Of a DNA stretch of 64,000 nucleotides, positions 28,379-36,205 are shown piece after piece; positions within the stretch are counted from its first letter, which is position 1, and each line of letters starts with the position of its first letter. The position numbers and the translations under genes are program-made. The DNA is from Leptospira sp. (GTDB taxonomy: Bacteria; Spirochaetota; Leptospiria; Leptospirales; Leptospiraceae), in NCBI GenBank assembly GCA_002786225.1, contig PEQN01000001.1:1-64000 (forward strand). Direction: 5' to 3'. The notes beneath the pieces are model-generated. The model was not told the DNA's origin. It searched no databases and was given only the letters and a program-made list of their open reading frames with translations.

Positions 28379-29173
28379 TTATTTTTCAAGAAAAGGCAAT
28401 TGTAAAATTCTCCCAAAGCTCAATTCCTTTCTTGGTGATTCAAGTCCTATCAGCATAGTTTCCTGAGGATTTTCAGCTTTCTGTACATAAGTACTGAATA
28501 TTCTGTCCCAAATAGAAAGAAAAAAACTATAATTTGAATTCGTTTCTCTTACTAAAACCGAATGGTGGATTCTATGCATATCTGGAGTCACTATAAAGTA
28601 TCGAATGAATTTTTCCAAAATATTTGGAATTCGAACATTACTATGATTAAACGTAGAACCAGCGTTAAGAGCAATTTCAAAAACTAAAACTGCAAATGGA
28701 TTGGCACCAATAAACAGGATTATAATTAGCTTGTAGACCATAGATAAAAAAATTTCTAAAGGGTGAAACCGAACTGCAGTGCTTACATCAAATTCCAGAT
28801 CCGTGTGATGAACTTTGTGAAACTTCCATAGAAAGGGGACAATATGAGAGAATCTATGTTGGAAATAAATTGCCATATCCAATAACATGAAGGTAATCAG
28901 AAAAGTAACAAAATTAAAAAATAAAGATTGGTTTTCATAAAGGTTCATTAGTCCCCATCCATTACTCTGGAAAAGAACAGCTGAATCATAAGCTATAGCT
29001 CCAACAGTGAAGCGAATAAGCATCACATTGCCAAAACCTAAACCGAAATTCTTAAGCCACCTTTGCCCACGTGATTTGATTGTATTTCTTAATGGAAAGA
29101 AATATTCCAAAAGTATCATAGTTGCTAGAATTCCTTGGGATGCTAATATCCGAATAATAGATTCTTGTGTCAT
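28379..29173 (-). CDS. Sterol desaturase / fatty acid hydroxylase family membrane protein
   Basis: The 264-residue protein has four or so TM segments and the eight-His diiron pattern of the family: HRFSH (about 106), HKVHH (about 119-123), and HRIHH near residue 202, with an intervening FNHSN. Such enzymes use O2 and a diiron site to hydroxylate or desaturate lipids. Leptospira makes no sterols, so the substrate is probably another lipid. It sits 56 nt downstream of arsS on the same strand. A role in processing arsenic- or sulfur-containing lipids is speculative. Confidence 0.85.
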   Translation of the reverse strand: MTQESIIRILASQGILATMILLEYFFPLRNTIKSRGQRWLKNFGLGFGNVMLIRFTVGAIAYDSAVLFQSNGWGLMNLYENQSLFFNFVTFLITFMLLDMAIYFQHRFSHIVPFLWKFHKVHHTDLEFDVSTAVRFHPLEIFLSMVYKLIIILFIGANPFAVLVFEIALNAGSTFNHSNVRIPNILEKFIRYFIVTPDMHRIHHSVLVRETNSNYSFFLSIWDRIFSTYVQKAENPQETMLIGLESPRKELSFGRILQLPFLEK

Positions 29174-29229
29174 AATTTCACCCTATTTTTTTATTTTTGA
29201 AATCAGTAATACTAAAATAGATATAATTC

Positions 29230-30234
29230 CTAAACTAACCCACCACTACAACTAGAACCTGATCCAGCTGTACAGGCAAAACAATGGCTATTTGTTTTAA
29301 TTCTTCTATTTAAAAAACCCATTAATTCAAAATCATTTATATGCGAAGAAGATTGAACAGGTTCTTTCAGCATTTGATTAAAATCACAATCATAGATAGT
29401 CCCATCATAACCAACAGAGATTTGACTTCTACACATTAGACCATCCAAAGTTTTAGAATTAAAAGCTGAAAATAGTATCTCCAAATAGGTATGAAGTTTC
29501 CCTTGGCGGAGTAATGCATTCTGAAAACGATTGATAGGCATATTGTTAATGCAGTATAATTTATGAAAAGAAATTCCGTAACGACTCATTAATTCCAATT
29601 TAAATTCTTTTTCTAATTGTTCTTGAGTTGAGCTTATATACATTCCGATAGGGTTATAAACCAAGTTTAGTATATGGCTATTGCTTCTACCATAGCCATA
29701 CTTCATTAACTTTTGAAGTGCATAAATGGATTTTTCAAAAACTCCATCTCCTCTCTGCTTATCAGTAAATTCTTTTCGAAAGTAAGGAAGAGAGCAGCAT
29801 AACTCAATATTATTTTCAAATAAGAATTCGTATAAATAAGAATATCTTTCATCTTCTAAGATTGTTAAGTTACACCGATCGATCACATGTTTTCCAAGTT
29901 TTTTGCATTCTTGAACAAATCTTCTAAATTCAGGATTTCCCTCCGGTGCCCCGCCTGTAATATCAACTGTATGTATTGTAGGCACTTCAGCTATCACCCT
30001 TAAACATGTTTCCATAGTTCTCCAATCCATCATTTCTTTTCTATTTGGTGAAGCATCTACATGGCAATGTCGGCAAGCCTGGTTGCACCAGCTTGTAATA
30101 TTTATTTGAAAAATTTCGAGATTCTTTGGTAAGAGCCCTTTCGCATAATTAGGAATTGTCGCAATTCTGGAATCGAAGTTTTCAGTGAAATTGGAAAGAA
30201 CTTCCCATTCTGATATCTTTGAGGGCTCTACCAT
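29230..30234 (-). CDS. arsS: Arsenosugar-biosynthesis-type radical SAM protein ArsS
   Basis: The 334-residue protein is a radical SAM enzyme with the 4Fe-4S motif Cys50, Cys54, Cys57 in WCNQACRHCH. It also has the family-specific C-terminal cysteine-rich region (GYDGTIYDCDFNQ and CFACTAGSGSSC), characteristic of the TIGR04167/ArsS group. ArsS is thought to transfer the 5'-deoxyadenosyl group to dimethylarsinous acid, the step after ArsM methylation. It starts 4 nt after the AhpD-like gene stop. No arsM is in this window, so the arsenic substrate is unconfirmed. Confidence 0.86.
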   Translation of the reverse strand: MVEPSKISEWEVLSNFTENFDSRIATIPNYAKGLLPKNLEIFQINITSWCNQACRHCHVDASPNRKEMMDWRTMETCLRVIAEVPTIHTVDITGGAPEGNPEFRRFVQECKKLGKHVIDRCNLTILEDERYSYLYEFLFENNIELCCSLPYFRKEFTDKQRGDGVFEKSIYALQKLMKYGYGRSNSHILNLVYNPIGMYISSTQEQLEKEFKLELMSRYGISFHKLYCINNMPINRFQNALLRQGKLHTYLEILFSAFNSKTLDGLMCRSQISVGYDGTIYDCDFNQMLKEPVQSSSHINDFELMGFLNRRIKTNSHCFACTAGSGSSCSGGLV

Positions 30235-30238
30235 CTAC

Positions 30239-30574
30239 TTAAACCTGCAATTCATCTAATTTGTTATTCATTTGAATGCTATGAACTAAATTAATTCCTG
30301 CTGCCATAGCGGCTGCTACATGCACTGCCTCATTCATTTGTCTTTCATCTGCACCTTTCTGCATACAGGTTGTGGTGTACGAATCAATGCAATAAGGACA
30401 TTTCAAAGCATGCGAGATTGCTAAAGCAATCAATGCTTTTTCTTTCTCTGAAAGTGCGCCTTCTTTCATTACTTCATTATAATATTCAAAAAATTTATCA
30501 GAAAGATTGGTATTTACCCTGCCAATTTCATGGAATTTTTTCAAATCTTTAGGTTCGTAATAACTTTTACTCAT
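30239..30574 (-). CDS. AhpD-like protein of the arsenosugar gene set
   Basis: The 111-residue protein is a carboxymuconolactone decarboxylase/AhpD fold with the redox pair Cys59-Pro-Tyr-Cys62 (CPYCIDSYT). It matches the small peroxidase-like protein (TIGR04169 type) that accompanies arsS in many genomes. A peroxidase or thiol-relay role is inferred. It is directly upstream of arsS (4-nt gap) and faces away from the glycosyltransferase gene at 30676, with about 100 bp between. Confidence 0.84.
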   Translation of the reverse strand: MSKSYYEPKDLKKFHEIGRVNTNLSDKFFEYYNEVMKEGALSEKEKALIALAISHALKCPYCIDSYTTTCMQKGADERQMNEAVHVAAAMAAGINLVHSIQMNNKLDELQV

Positions 30575-30675
30575 TTTATTCTCATTTCAAAAATGAATTG
30601 ACCCTGAGGAAAGTCAAGAAAATATCATTATATTGAACTTTATTTCTATTATAATGGAATTAATCTGCTAATCAA

Positions 30676-31359
30676 GTGACCGCCGATACTAAACAACCAA
30701 ATATCCAACAATTCTTAATCGTGATGGCGAAGTACCCTGTTTTAGGTAGGGTAAAGACCCGAATTGCGGCAGAGAAAGGAGACATGATTGCTTTAGAAAT
30801 ATACCAAGAATTATTAAGGAAAACCTTTGAGATAGCTCAGCACAAATCCTGGAAAACATATTGGTTCTGGGATGAAGTGGAGAATCTAAGCGATGAACTT
30901 AGAACCAGATCTACAATCCAACTCCCTCCCTTCAATCGATTCAATAAGCAAGAATTCTTTCATAAGCTATCTTATTCCATACAAACCAAAGGGGACTTAG
31001 GCAAGAAGCTAAGCTCTGCCATGCAGGAAGTATACTCACTGCAAAAAACTTTAAAGAAGAATAAAGTGATTCTTATAGGATCAGATTGTCCAGATATCTC
31101 AACTTCTTTACTGGAGAATGCATTCCATGCATTGAATTCGAAAGATTTCGTAATAGGTCCATCTAAAGATGGCGGCTATTACTTAATTGGTATGAATCAT
31201 CCTTTTGATGAGGTTTTTGAAAATATTCCGTGGAGTACCGAGATTGTCTTTCAGGAAACTATCAATCGATTCTTTTCCCTTGGAAAATCTTTTCATATCT
31301 TACCCACTCTTTCGGATATTGATCATTGGGAAGATTGGAATATCTATAAAAGTAGATAA
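30676..31359 (+). CDS. DUF2064/TIGR04282-type glycosyltransferase
   Basis: The 227-residue protein has the nucleotide-sugar transferase motif set of this family: MAKYPVLGRVKTRIA (about 16-31), LIGSDCPDISTSLL and IGPSKDGGYYLIGM. Members occur beside arsS and are named as arsenosugar-biosynthesis-associated glycosyltransferases. The likely start is a GTG at 30676, which precedes the conserved N-terminus by 15 residues; an ATG at 30724 would cut into it. It is divergent from the AhpD-like/arsS operon, consistent with shared regulation. The sugar donor is unknown. Confidence 0.84.
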   Translation: MTADTKQPNIQQFLIVMAKYPVLGRVKTRIAAEKGDMIALEIYQELLRKTFEIAQHKSWKTYWFWDEVENLSDELRTRSTIQLPPFNRFNKQEFFHKLSYSIQTKGDLGKKLSSAMQEVYSLQKTLKKNKVILIGSDCPDISTSLLENAFHALNSKDFVIGPSKDGGYYLIGMNHPFDEVFENIPWSTEIVFQETINRFFSLGKSFHILPTLSDIDHWEDWNIYKSR

Positions 31360-31476
31360 TCTTCGAAGTTGATCCTGTTAGAAGATGTAGAATTAAGAAT
31401 AAGTAAAATTCTTGATGATGGACTCATTAGAATGGTTCAAAATCCGTAGAGTCCATTTTACTGAAAGAACTCGACT

Positions 31477-32184
31477 TCAATCGGAATTTCCAAATAACTT
31501 AAGTAGTACAATAGTTGCTATGATTTTTATACCCGCTCGGAAACCAGCAACGAAATTTCTACTTATTTTAGACTTACCAAATTTTCTTTTTCTGTATCTC
31601 ACAGGAATTTCTAAATAAGGAACCTTTTTCAAAACTGCCTTAACTTGCATTTCAACTGTCCAGCCATAGTTAGAATCTTTCATTTGCAGAGAATCCAAAG
31701 TTGTAAAGCGAATAGCTCGGAAAGGACCTAAGTCATAAAAATTATTTTTAAATAATATTCGAATCAAAAAACATGCAAACTTGTTCCCAAGGATTTGGAA
31801 TGCACTTAGAGAATCTTTGTCTGCCAAAGGAGTCATTCGATTACCCAAAGTAAATTCTACTAGTCCATTTTTTATAGGATCAACTAGCTCTTGAATCTGC
31901 GATGGATCATCTGAGAGATCGGCATCCATGAATAAAACTATATCTGGTTTTGAATTTTGGTTTTTTATAAAATCCAATGCCTTTAAACAGGCACAGCCAT
32001 ATCCTTTGATTCCTTCTACAAGTACGATAGCCCCACTTTTTTCAGCATAATATTTAGTTTGATCCTTGGATCCATTATCCACGACAATTACTTTGTTAGG
32101 TGGATTTTTTAAATAAAATAATTCTTTAAGAAGAAGTGGCAGGGACTCTTCTTCATTGTATGCTGGAATGATTACCCAATACAT
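31477..32184 (-). CDS. Family 2 glycosyltransferase (DPM1-like)
   Basis: The 235-residue GT-A enzyme has VIIPAYNEEESLP at the N-terminus, the DxD region FMDADLSDDP and a C-terminal KFGKSKISR segment. It resembles prenyl-phosphate sugar synthases. It has one weak hydrophobic C-terminal segment only. It is convergent with the DUF2064 enzyme, 26 nt downstream of the two-domain rhodanese. It could supply a polyprenyl-phosphate sugar used by the polytopic glycosyltransferase at 38803, but that is inference. Confidence 0.85.
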   Translation of the reverse strand: MYWVIIPAYNEEESLPLLLKELFYLKNPPNKVIVVDNGSKDQTKYYAEKSGAIVLVEGIKGYGCACLKALDFIKNQNSKPDIVLFMDADLSDDPSQIQELVDPIKNGLVEFTLGNRMTPLADKDSLSAFQILGNKFACFLIRILFKNNFYDLGPFRAIRFTTLDSLQMKDSNYGWTVEMQVKAVLKKVPYLEIPVRYRKRKFGKSKISRNFVAGFRAGIKIIATIVLLKLFGNSD

Positions 32185-32210
32185 CTTTTTTTGATAAAGA
32201 TCACATAAGC

Positions 32211-33119
32211 TTAGTCGAAGCCTTTAATCAATGGATAATCTTTATCCGATTGACTTGACCATTCCCACATAGAGCCAGGATAATTGTAAGCATTGTATCC
32301 ATAACTCAAAAGTACAGCAGTAATCCAAGCCGATCTGACGCCACCTGTACAATATGTAATTATAGTTGAGGATTCGGATATCCCACTTTTCGAAAGTAAT
32401 TCCTTCACTTGATTCTTAGAGGGTATATTGCCTTTTGGATCAATAAATTCTTTAAAATAAATATGTTTTGCACCAGGCAGGCGACCCCCTCTCGATTCTC
32501 CATACGGACTGAAACCCAAAAATTCTTTCTTTTCCCTTGAATCGATAAAGATTGTTTTTCCATCATTCAATGAGCTTTTTACATCCTGCAAATTCTTTGT
32601 GAATGAAACCGAAGCTAATGATTTAAAATTTCCTTTTGGGGGGATAATAGAGTTTTGCTTAGTGAATGACAATCCTTGTTCTCTCAGAGATTGAACACCT
32701 CCATCGATGATAAATGCATTGGAATGACCCAGGCTACGCAAGGTCCAAACAATCCTTGCTTCTTCCCCCCAACCGGACAATGGGTTGCCATAAACCAAAA
32801 CCTCGGATTGATTAGAAATACCTAAATTTTGTAAGATTTTCTCCAAGTCTGACTTGGATTTGAGATTTCCTTTGCTTGGGCTCTTAGTCTCCGAAAGTTC
32901 TTGCCAAGTCAACGATAGAGCAGATGGCAAATGACCTTGGTCATATAATTCTTTTTCTCTTGCATCAATTAAAATAATGGAATTCGAGCGTATCTTTGTC
33001 GTTGCAATCTGAGCATTGATGAACCATGAATCAGATGCAAATGCATTCGAATTTGGATTTAATACTAACAAAACAGAAATCCAATAAATCCATAGAGAAT
33101 TTTTAAAAACTTTTTTCAT
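32211..33119 (-). CDS. Exported two-domain rhodanese (sulfurtransferase)
   Basis: From the ATG at 33119 the product is 302 residues, with a Sec signal peptide and two rhodanese domains. The C-terminal domain has the active-site loop YCTGGVRS; the N-terminal domain is cysteine-free at that spot (YGNPLSGWG). This is normal for SseA/TST-type enzymes, which move sulfane sulfur from thiosulfate or mercaptopyruvate to acceptors. The signal peptide makes it periplasmic, unlike cytoplasmic SseA. An ATG at 33128 is possible but has no RBS spacing. A terminator-like hairpin separates it from the upstream rhodanese lipoprotein. Confidence 0.88.
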   Translation of the reverse strand: MKKVFKNSLWIYWISVLLVLNPNSNAFASDSWFINAQIATTKIRSNSIILIDAREKELYDQGHLPSALSLTWQELSETKSPSKGNLKSKSDLEKILQNLGISNQSEVLVYGNPLSGWGEEARIVWTLRSLGHSNAFIIDGGVQSLREQGLSFTKQNSIIPPKGNFKSLASVSFTKNLQDVKSSLNDGKTIFIDSREKKEFLGFSPYGESRGGRLPGAKHIYFKEFIDPKGNIPSKNQVKELLSKSGISESSTIITYCTGGVRSAWITAVLLSYGYNAYNYPGSMWEWSSQSDKDYPLIKGFD

Positions 33120-33162
33120 TCTTTCCATTCCTTTGATTATTATAACTCGTCAATAATTCCTT

Positions 33163-33214
33163 AAAAATTCTTGCAGCAACAGATTCCTTTGCAATAGGAA
33201 TTTGTCGCTACAAG
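33163..33214 (-). terminator. Long hairpin with T-run between the two rhodanese genes
   Basis: On the minus strand a 19-position stem (33196-33214 pairing with 33170-33188) has 16 Watson-Crick pairs, two G-U wobbles and one mismatch, with a 7-nt loop. It is followed by AATTTTT. It starts about 21 nt after the stop of the rhodanese lipoprotein gene, so it probably terminates that transcript or sets a differential level for the next gene. Confidence 0.6.
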
Positions 33215-33235
33215 TTAGCCTCTATTTTCTGAAGG

Positions 33236-34669
33236 TTACCTTTTGTAAGCCTTATCTTCGTTTTGTAAAAGTCTTGTAGTGGTTGCATTTCGATTGACTC
33301 TAGCTTGCCTAACTCTTGTTTGTCCACCAACATTATTTCGGTTGTAAGAGAAATTATCACTTCTTCTACCGATGATATCAGTTCGGAAAGCAAAAGCAGG
33401 ATCAGATGGAGATAAATTAATTATATCACCACTTGGATCAGGGTAGTTAGAAACCAAGGAAGTCCATTCAACTAGAGATCCATCATAAAAAACACTAGGG
33501 TAACCTAAGATATTTTGAGATGCAAATCCATTGACCTGAGCTTCGAAATTTGTTCGGCATTGCGATACTACAGTAGTTCCTTGTGTATAACCAGCATTAG
33601 CAAATAGTGTTCTCAGCTCAGCTTTCGTTTTGTATTTGAAGCCAGTGCCTGCCGCTTGGAGTAAGTCTGCCCATGGAAAGGTTTTTGCTCCAGGCAAATG
33701 ACCTTCGGATAGAACAAAGGTTTTTGCTACTCCACCACCAGGAGGACCTGAAGATGCCCAAGAGGTTGTGATATATTGACCTCCAGTATCTACTGTAGTG
33801 TTATCTGCGAAGTTGTGACCGTTAGTGGCTCTATTAAATTGCACTGAAGGTCTTGCATCAACAATGAGCTGAGTGGAGCTTATGCCAGAAATATCACTAG
33901 TTCTACTTCCAGAATCAACAATTTTGAGTATATCTTCTAAAGCCAAAGTCAGAATAGTATTATCTACTCGAAGTTGCTTCACTGAAAAACCATTATTACT
34001 TACAGTATTTCTGGAAGTTGGATCTGCCACCAATGTGCCGTTGTAATTTACATTTAAGTTTCCATTCAGTAAGGCAAGGTTCTTAATATCTGCTCCCCAA
34101 TATCTAAGCCAATAAACGCCGCGTGCTAGATCTTGAACGGAAGCATTCGTTCCAAGACCATTTGCAAAAACAACTAAATCTTTGCTTAAGTTGATTCCAT
34201 AGGCTGACAACCATTGGTCTGTTCTACTCCCAGAAGCTTGGTAGACTACGGTTTCAGAAATCAAGCCGTTGTTTCTTTGTTCGTTGAATCGAAATTCGTC
34301 CAAAGCAAATGTATATACATTCTCTTGAGGCTTACTTTGCACGTAATTTGCAGATCCTGGTTTCGCAGCAGAATTGAGCTGTAGAATGATCAGCTTCCCA
34401 TCTTGTGGAATGTGCCCAGGTTTTTCAGTAGCCCAATTTCCTACCCATCGTTGCAAAGTGGAATGTTCAATTAAGCCCCAATTGTTATCGGCATAATTCT
34501 CGCTTGACTCATTCGTTAATTCTGCAGCGGAACGAACTGGTATGTTTTGAGAAAGTGCAAACAATCCTAATAATAGTAAATTGTCGTCATTGTTCGATTT
34601 CTTAGAGCAAAAGGTAACTAAGGATAGTAATGCCAAAATGCTCAAAATTGAAATGATTTTTTGTTTCAT
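33236..34669 (-). CDS. Rhodanese-like lipoprotein, active-site Cys present
   Basis: The 477-residue protein has a lipoprotein signal (Cys21, context LVTFC) and two rhodanese-like halves. The second half carries the putative catalytic Cys371 in a VVSQCRTNFEA loop and the typical GHLPGAKTFPW approach. Conserved WLRYWGADIKNLALLNG and DARPSVQFN elements are also seen. It is a membrane-anchored sulfurtransferase candidate. A diverged paralogue at 36206 has Ser at this Cys. It is divergent from the small exported protein/OMP/rhodanese/cytochrome operon, with a shared control region. About 65 C-terminal residues (DPAFAFRTDI onward) are unlike rhodanese. Confidence 0.8.
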   Translation of the reverse strand: MKQKIISILSILALLSLVTFCSKKSNNDDNLLLLGLFALSQNIPVRSAAELTNESSENYADNNWGLIEHSTLQRWVGNWATEKPGHIPQDGKLIILQLNSAAKPGSANYVQSKPQENVYTFALDEFRFNEQRNNGLISETVVYQASGSRTDQWLSAYGINLSKDLVVFANGLGTNASVQDLARGVYWLRYWGADIKNLALLNGNLNVNYNGTLVADPTSRNTVSNNGFSVKQLRVDNTILTLALEDILKIVDSGSRTSDISGISSTQLIVDARPSVQFNRATNGHNFADNTTVDTGGQYITTSWASSGPPGGGVAKTFVLSEGHLPGAKTFPWADLLQAAGTGFKYKTKAELRTLFANAGYTQGTTVVSQCRTNFEAQVNGFASQNILGYPSVFYDGSLVEWTSLVSNYPDPSGDIINLSPSDPAFAFRTDIIGRRSDNFSYNRNNVGGQTRVRQARVNRNATTTRLLQNEDKAYKR

Positions 34670-34733
34670 AGTATTCTCCTAAAATCTTATGAACCCATGA
34701 ATTTACTAAGGCATCTTTTATGTCAACATTTTT

Positions 34734-34771
34734 TCTGTTTTAACAGATTTAATGTACGTTTTAACGGATTT
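34734..34771. promoter_or_regulatory. Direct repeats GTTTTAACnGATTT in the shared promoter region
   Basis: GTTTTAACAGATTT (34737-34750) and GTTTTAACGGATTT (34758-34771) differ at one base and are 21 bp apart, that is two helical turns. The first sits in a TCTGTT-TT-AACAGA palindrome (34734-34747). They lie between the divergent rhodanese-containing transcripts and are likely a regulator-binding array. The regulator is not identifiable here. Confidence 0.45.
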
Positions 34772-34826
34772 TTGCTTGATTTTTTTATCACATCTTTCAT
34801 TTTATCCTAAAATCAGGAGAAAAATC

Positions 34827-35207
34827 ATGAGTCCTTTGGGAAGAATACCGCGGATTTACCATATAGTTACGATCACTTTTTTCTTAGCCAATTCCCTAAC
34901 AGCTTCCGGTGGCTATAGTGGAGGGGGAATCAATCAGGATAAAGGAAGTGGGATCAACGCAAATTATTATGAAATTGGAAAGTCCATTTACAACTCCAAA
35001 CAAAATCCATCTCAGATTCGTAAAGATCTTGTGGAGCGACAACTTAGAATTTTGGCAAAAATCCAAGGCAATCTACCTCGTGCCGAACAGCGCCGTGTAG
35101 ATTTATTGCGACTGGCTGGCTCTCTTGACGAGAGCGAGTTGCGAGCTTTGCATCATTTTGTCCAAATTCGATTTAATGTAAAATGGGAGTATGAAGGAAA
35201 TGAATGA
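34827..35207 (+). CDS. Small exported protein at head of rhodanese/cytochrome operon
   Basis: From the ATG at 34827 (RBS AGGAG 7 nt upstream) the product is 126 residues. A hydrophobic signal ends near LTASGG, and the mature part has a Gly-rich start, then YYEIGKSIYNSKQNPSQI and an acidic/basic helical end. The YEIGKSIY stretch is weakly reminiscent of cytochrome-like Y-x-x-G-K elements, but no CxxCH is present. I do not recognise the family. Its end overlaps the barrel gene by 17 nt, so it is surely part of the same operon. Confidence 0.7.
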   Translation: MSPLGRIPRIYHIVTITFFLANSLTASGGYSGGGINQDKGSGINANYYEIGKSIYNSKQNPSQIRKDLVERQLRILAKIQGNLPRAEQRRVDLLRLAGSLDESELRALHHFVQIRFNVKWEYEGNE

Positions 35208-36192
35208 GATCCTATCAATGTCTTCTAAACTTTTTAACCTCGAAAGACTGAAACAAATTCAAGGGCTAGGAATTGTAATTTTTCTATTTGGTATGGAAAT
35301 CCAAGCCCAAGCCGCTTGGAATCCCTATGAGAACCAACTCTTTGTAAGACCAACTTTTGTAACAGGTAGTTACGACAGTGCATTTCTCGGAAACCAAAGA
35401 GCGAATTACGATGAAACAGTTCATATCAATTCTGGTTTCCTTACTCTGGAATACGGACTTACAGACAATTGGGCAGTGGATGGAACAGTAGGAATTGGAA
35501 GAATTTCGGAGCATCAATTGTTGAATAGACCAGGTCTTGAATCTGTAAGAGAAGAAAAAAAATCAGGAACTATGGACAGTAGATTTGGAATTCGATATAA
35601 AATTACAGATGAATATTTATCCAACTATTGGTGGATGCCGACACTTACAGTTCGTTTTGGTGGCATTCATAAGGGTGACTATGATCGCAATCCACAATCT
35701 CTTGGTGATGGCGCCTCTGGATATGAGATGAATCTTTACTGGGCAAAGGACTTCAAGTTTTGGGGTTTAGGAAATTTTGGAGAATTAGGCTATAGATCAC
35801 GAGAAAAACCTGTTCCAGATGATATTTTATATGGATGGGGTTTCTATAAAAGATTCTTCAAAAGTTTCTTAATGATTGTTAGTGGAAGAGGGCAAATTGG
35901 TCAGGGAGGATATAGTTTTGCAGACCCCCGAGGCGAGCCTGGATTCAACCTATTTGATTATGGTTTTGATAGACTTAGCTTAAATGGAATCAATTTGTAT
36001 GATTATTATCTGCAAGAATCAAGACCTCCCTGGGGAAGAAGGGAAGACTTTCATACTTTGGATGCAGGACTTGGATTTACTGATTCTTCAGGTAATTTTT
36101 ATTATATCTTTGCCTCAAGAGTTGTAAACGGATTCAATTCTGCGGAACTTACATCTTACGGATTTTTAGTTAATTTTCCATTTTATTTATAA
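35191..36192 (+). CDS. Predicted outer-membrane beta-barrel protein
   Basis: The 333-residue protein has an N-terminal signal ending in IQAQAAW. It then consists of alternating-hydrophobicity strands rich in Gly, Tyr, Trp and Phe (for example GFLTLEYGLTDNWAVDG, FGIRYKITDEY, GLGFTDSSGNFYYIF), typical of 12-16 strand outer-membrane barrels. It may import or export the substrate of the neighbouring envelope sulfur/redox proteins. Starts at 35191, 35200 and 35218 are all in frame and none has ideal RBS spacing. No family assigned. Confidence 0.75.
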   Translation: MKEMNEILSMSSKLFNLERLKQIQGLGIVIFLFGMEIQAQAAWNPYENQLFVRPTFVTGSYDSAFLGNQRANYDETVHINSGFLTLEYGLTDNWAVDGTVGIGRISEHQLLNRPGLESVREEKKSGTMDSRFGIRYKITDEYLSNYWWMPTLTVRFGGIHKGDYDRNPQSLGDGASGYEMNLYWAKDFKFWGLGNFGELGYRSREKPVPDDILYGWGFYKRFFKSFLMIVSGRGQIGQGGYSFADPRGEPGFNLFDYGFDRLSLNGINLYDYYLQESRPPWGRREDFHTLDAGLGFTDSSGNFYYIFASRVVNGFNSAELTSYGFLVNFPFYL

Positions 36193-36205
36193 TAGAGGTA
36201 TTCAA

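Noticed and set aside
29230..29260. Possible selenocysteine at the ArsS C-terminus
   Set aside because: The frame ends in TAG after an intact SSCSGGLV end; no in-frame TGA is seen, so no selenoprotein is indicated.
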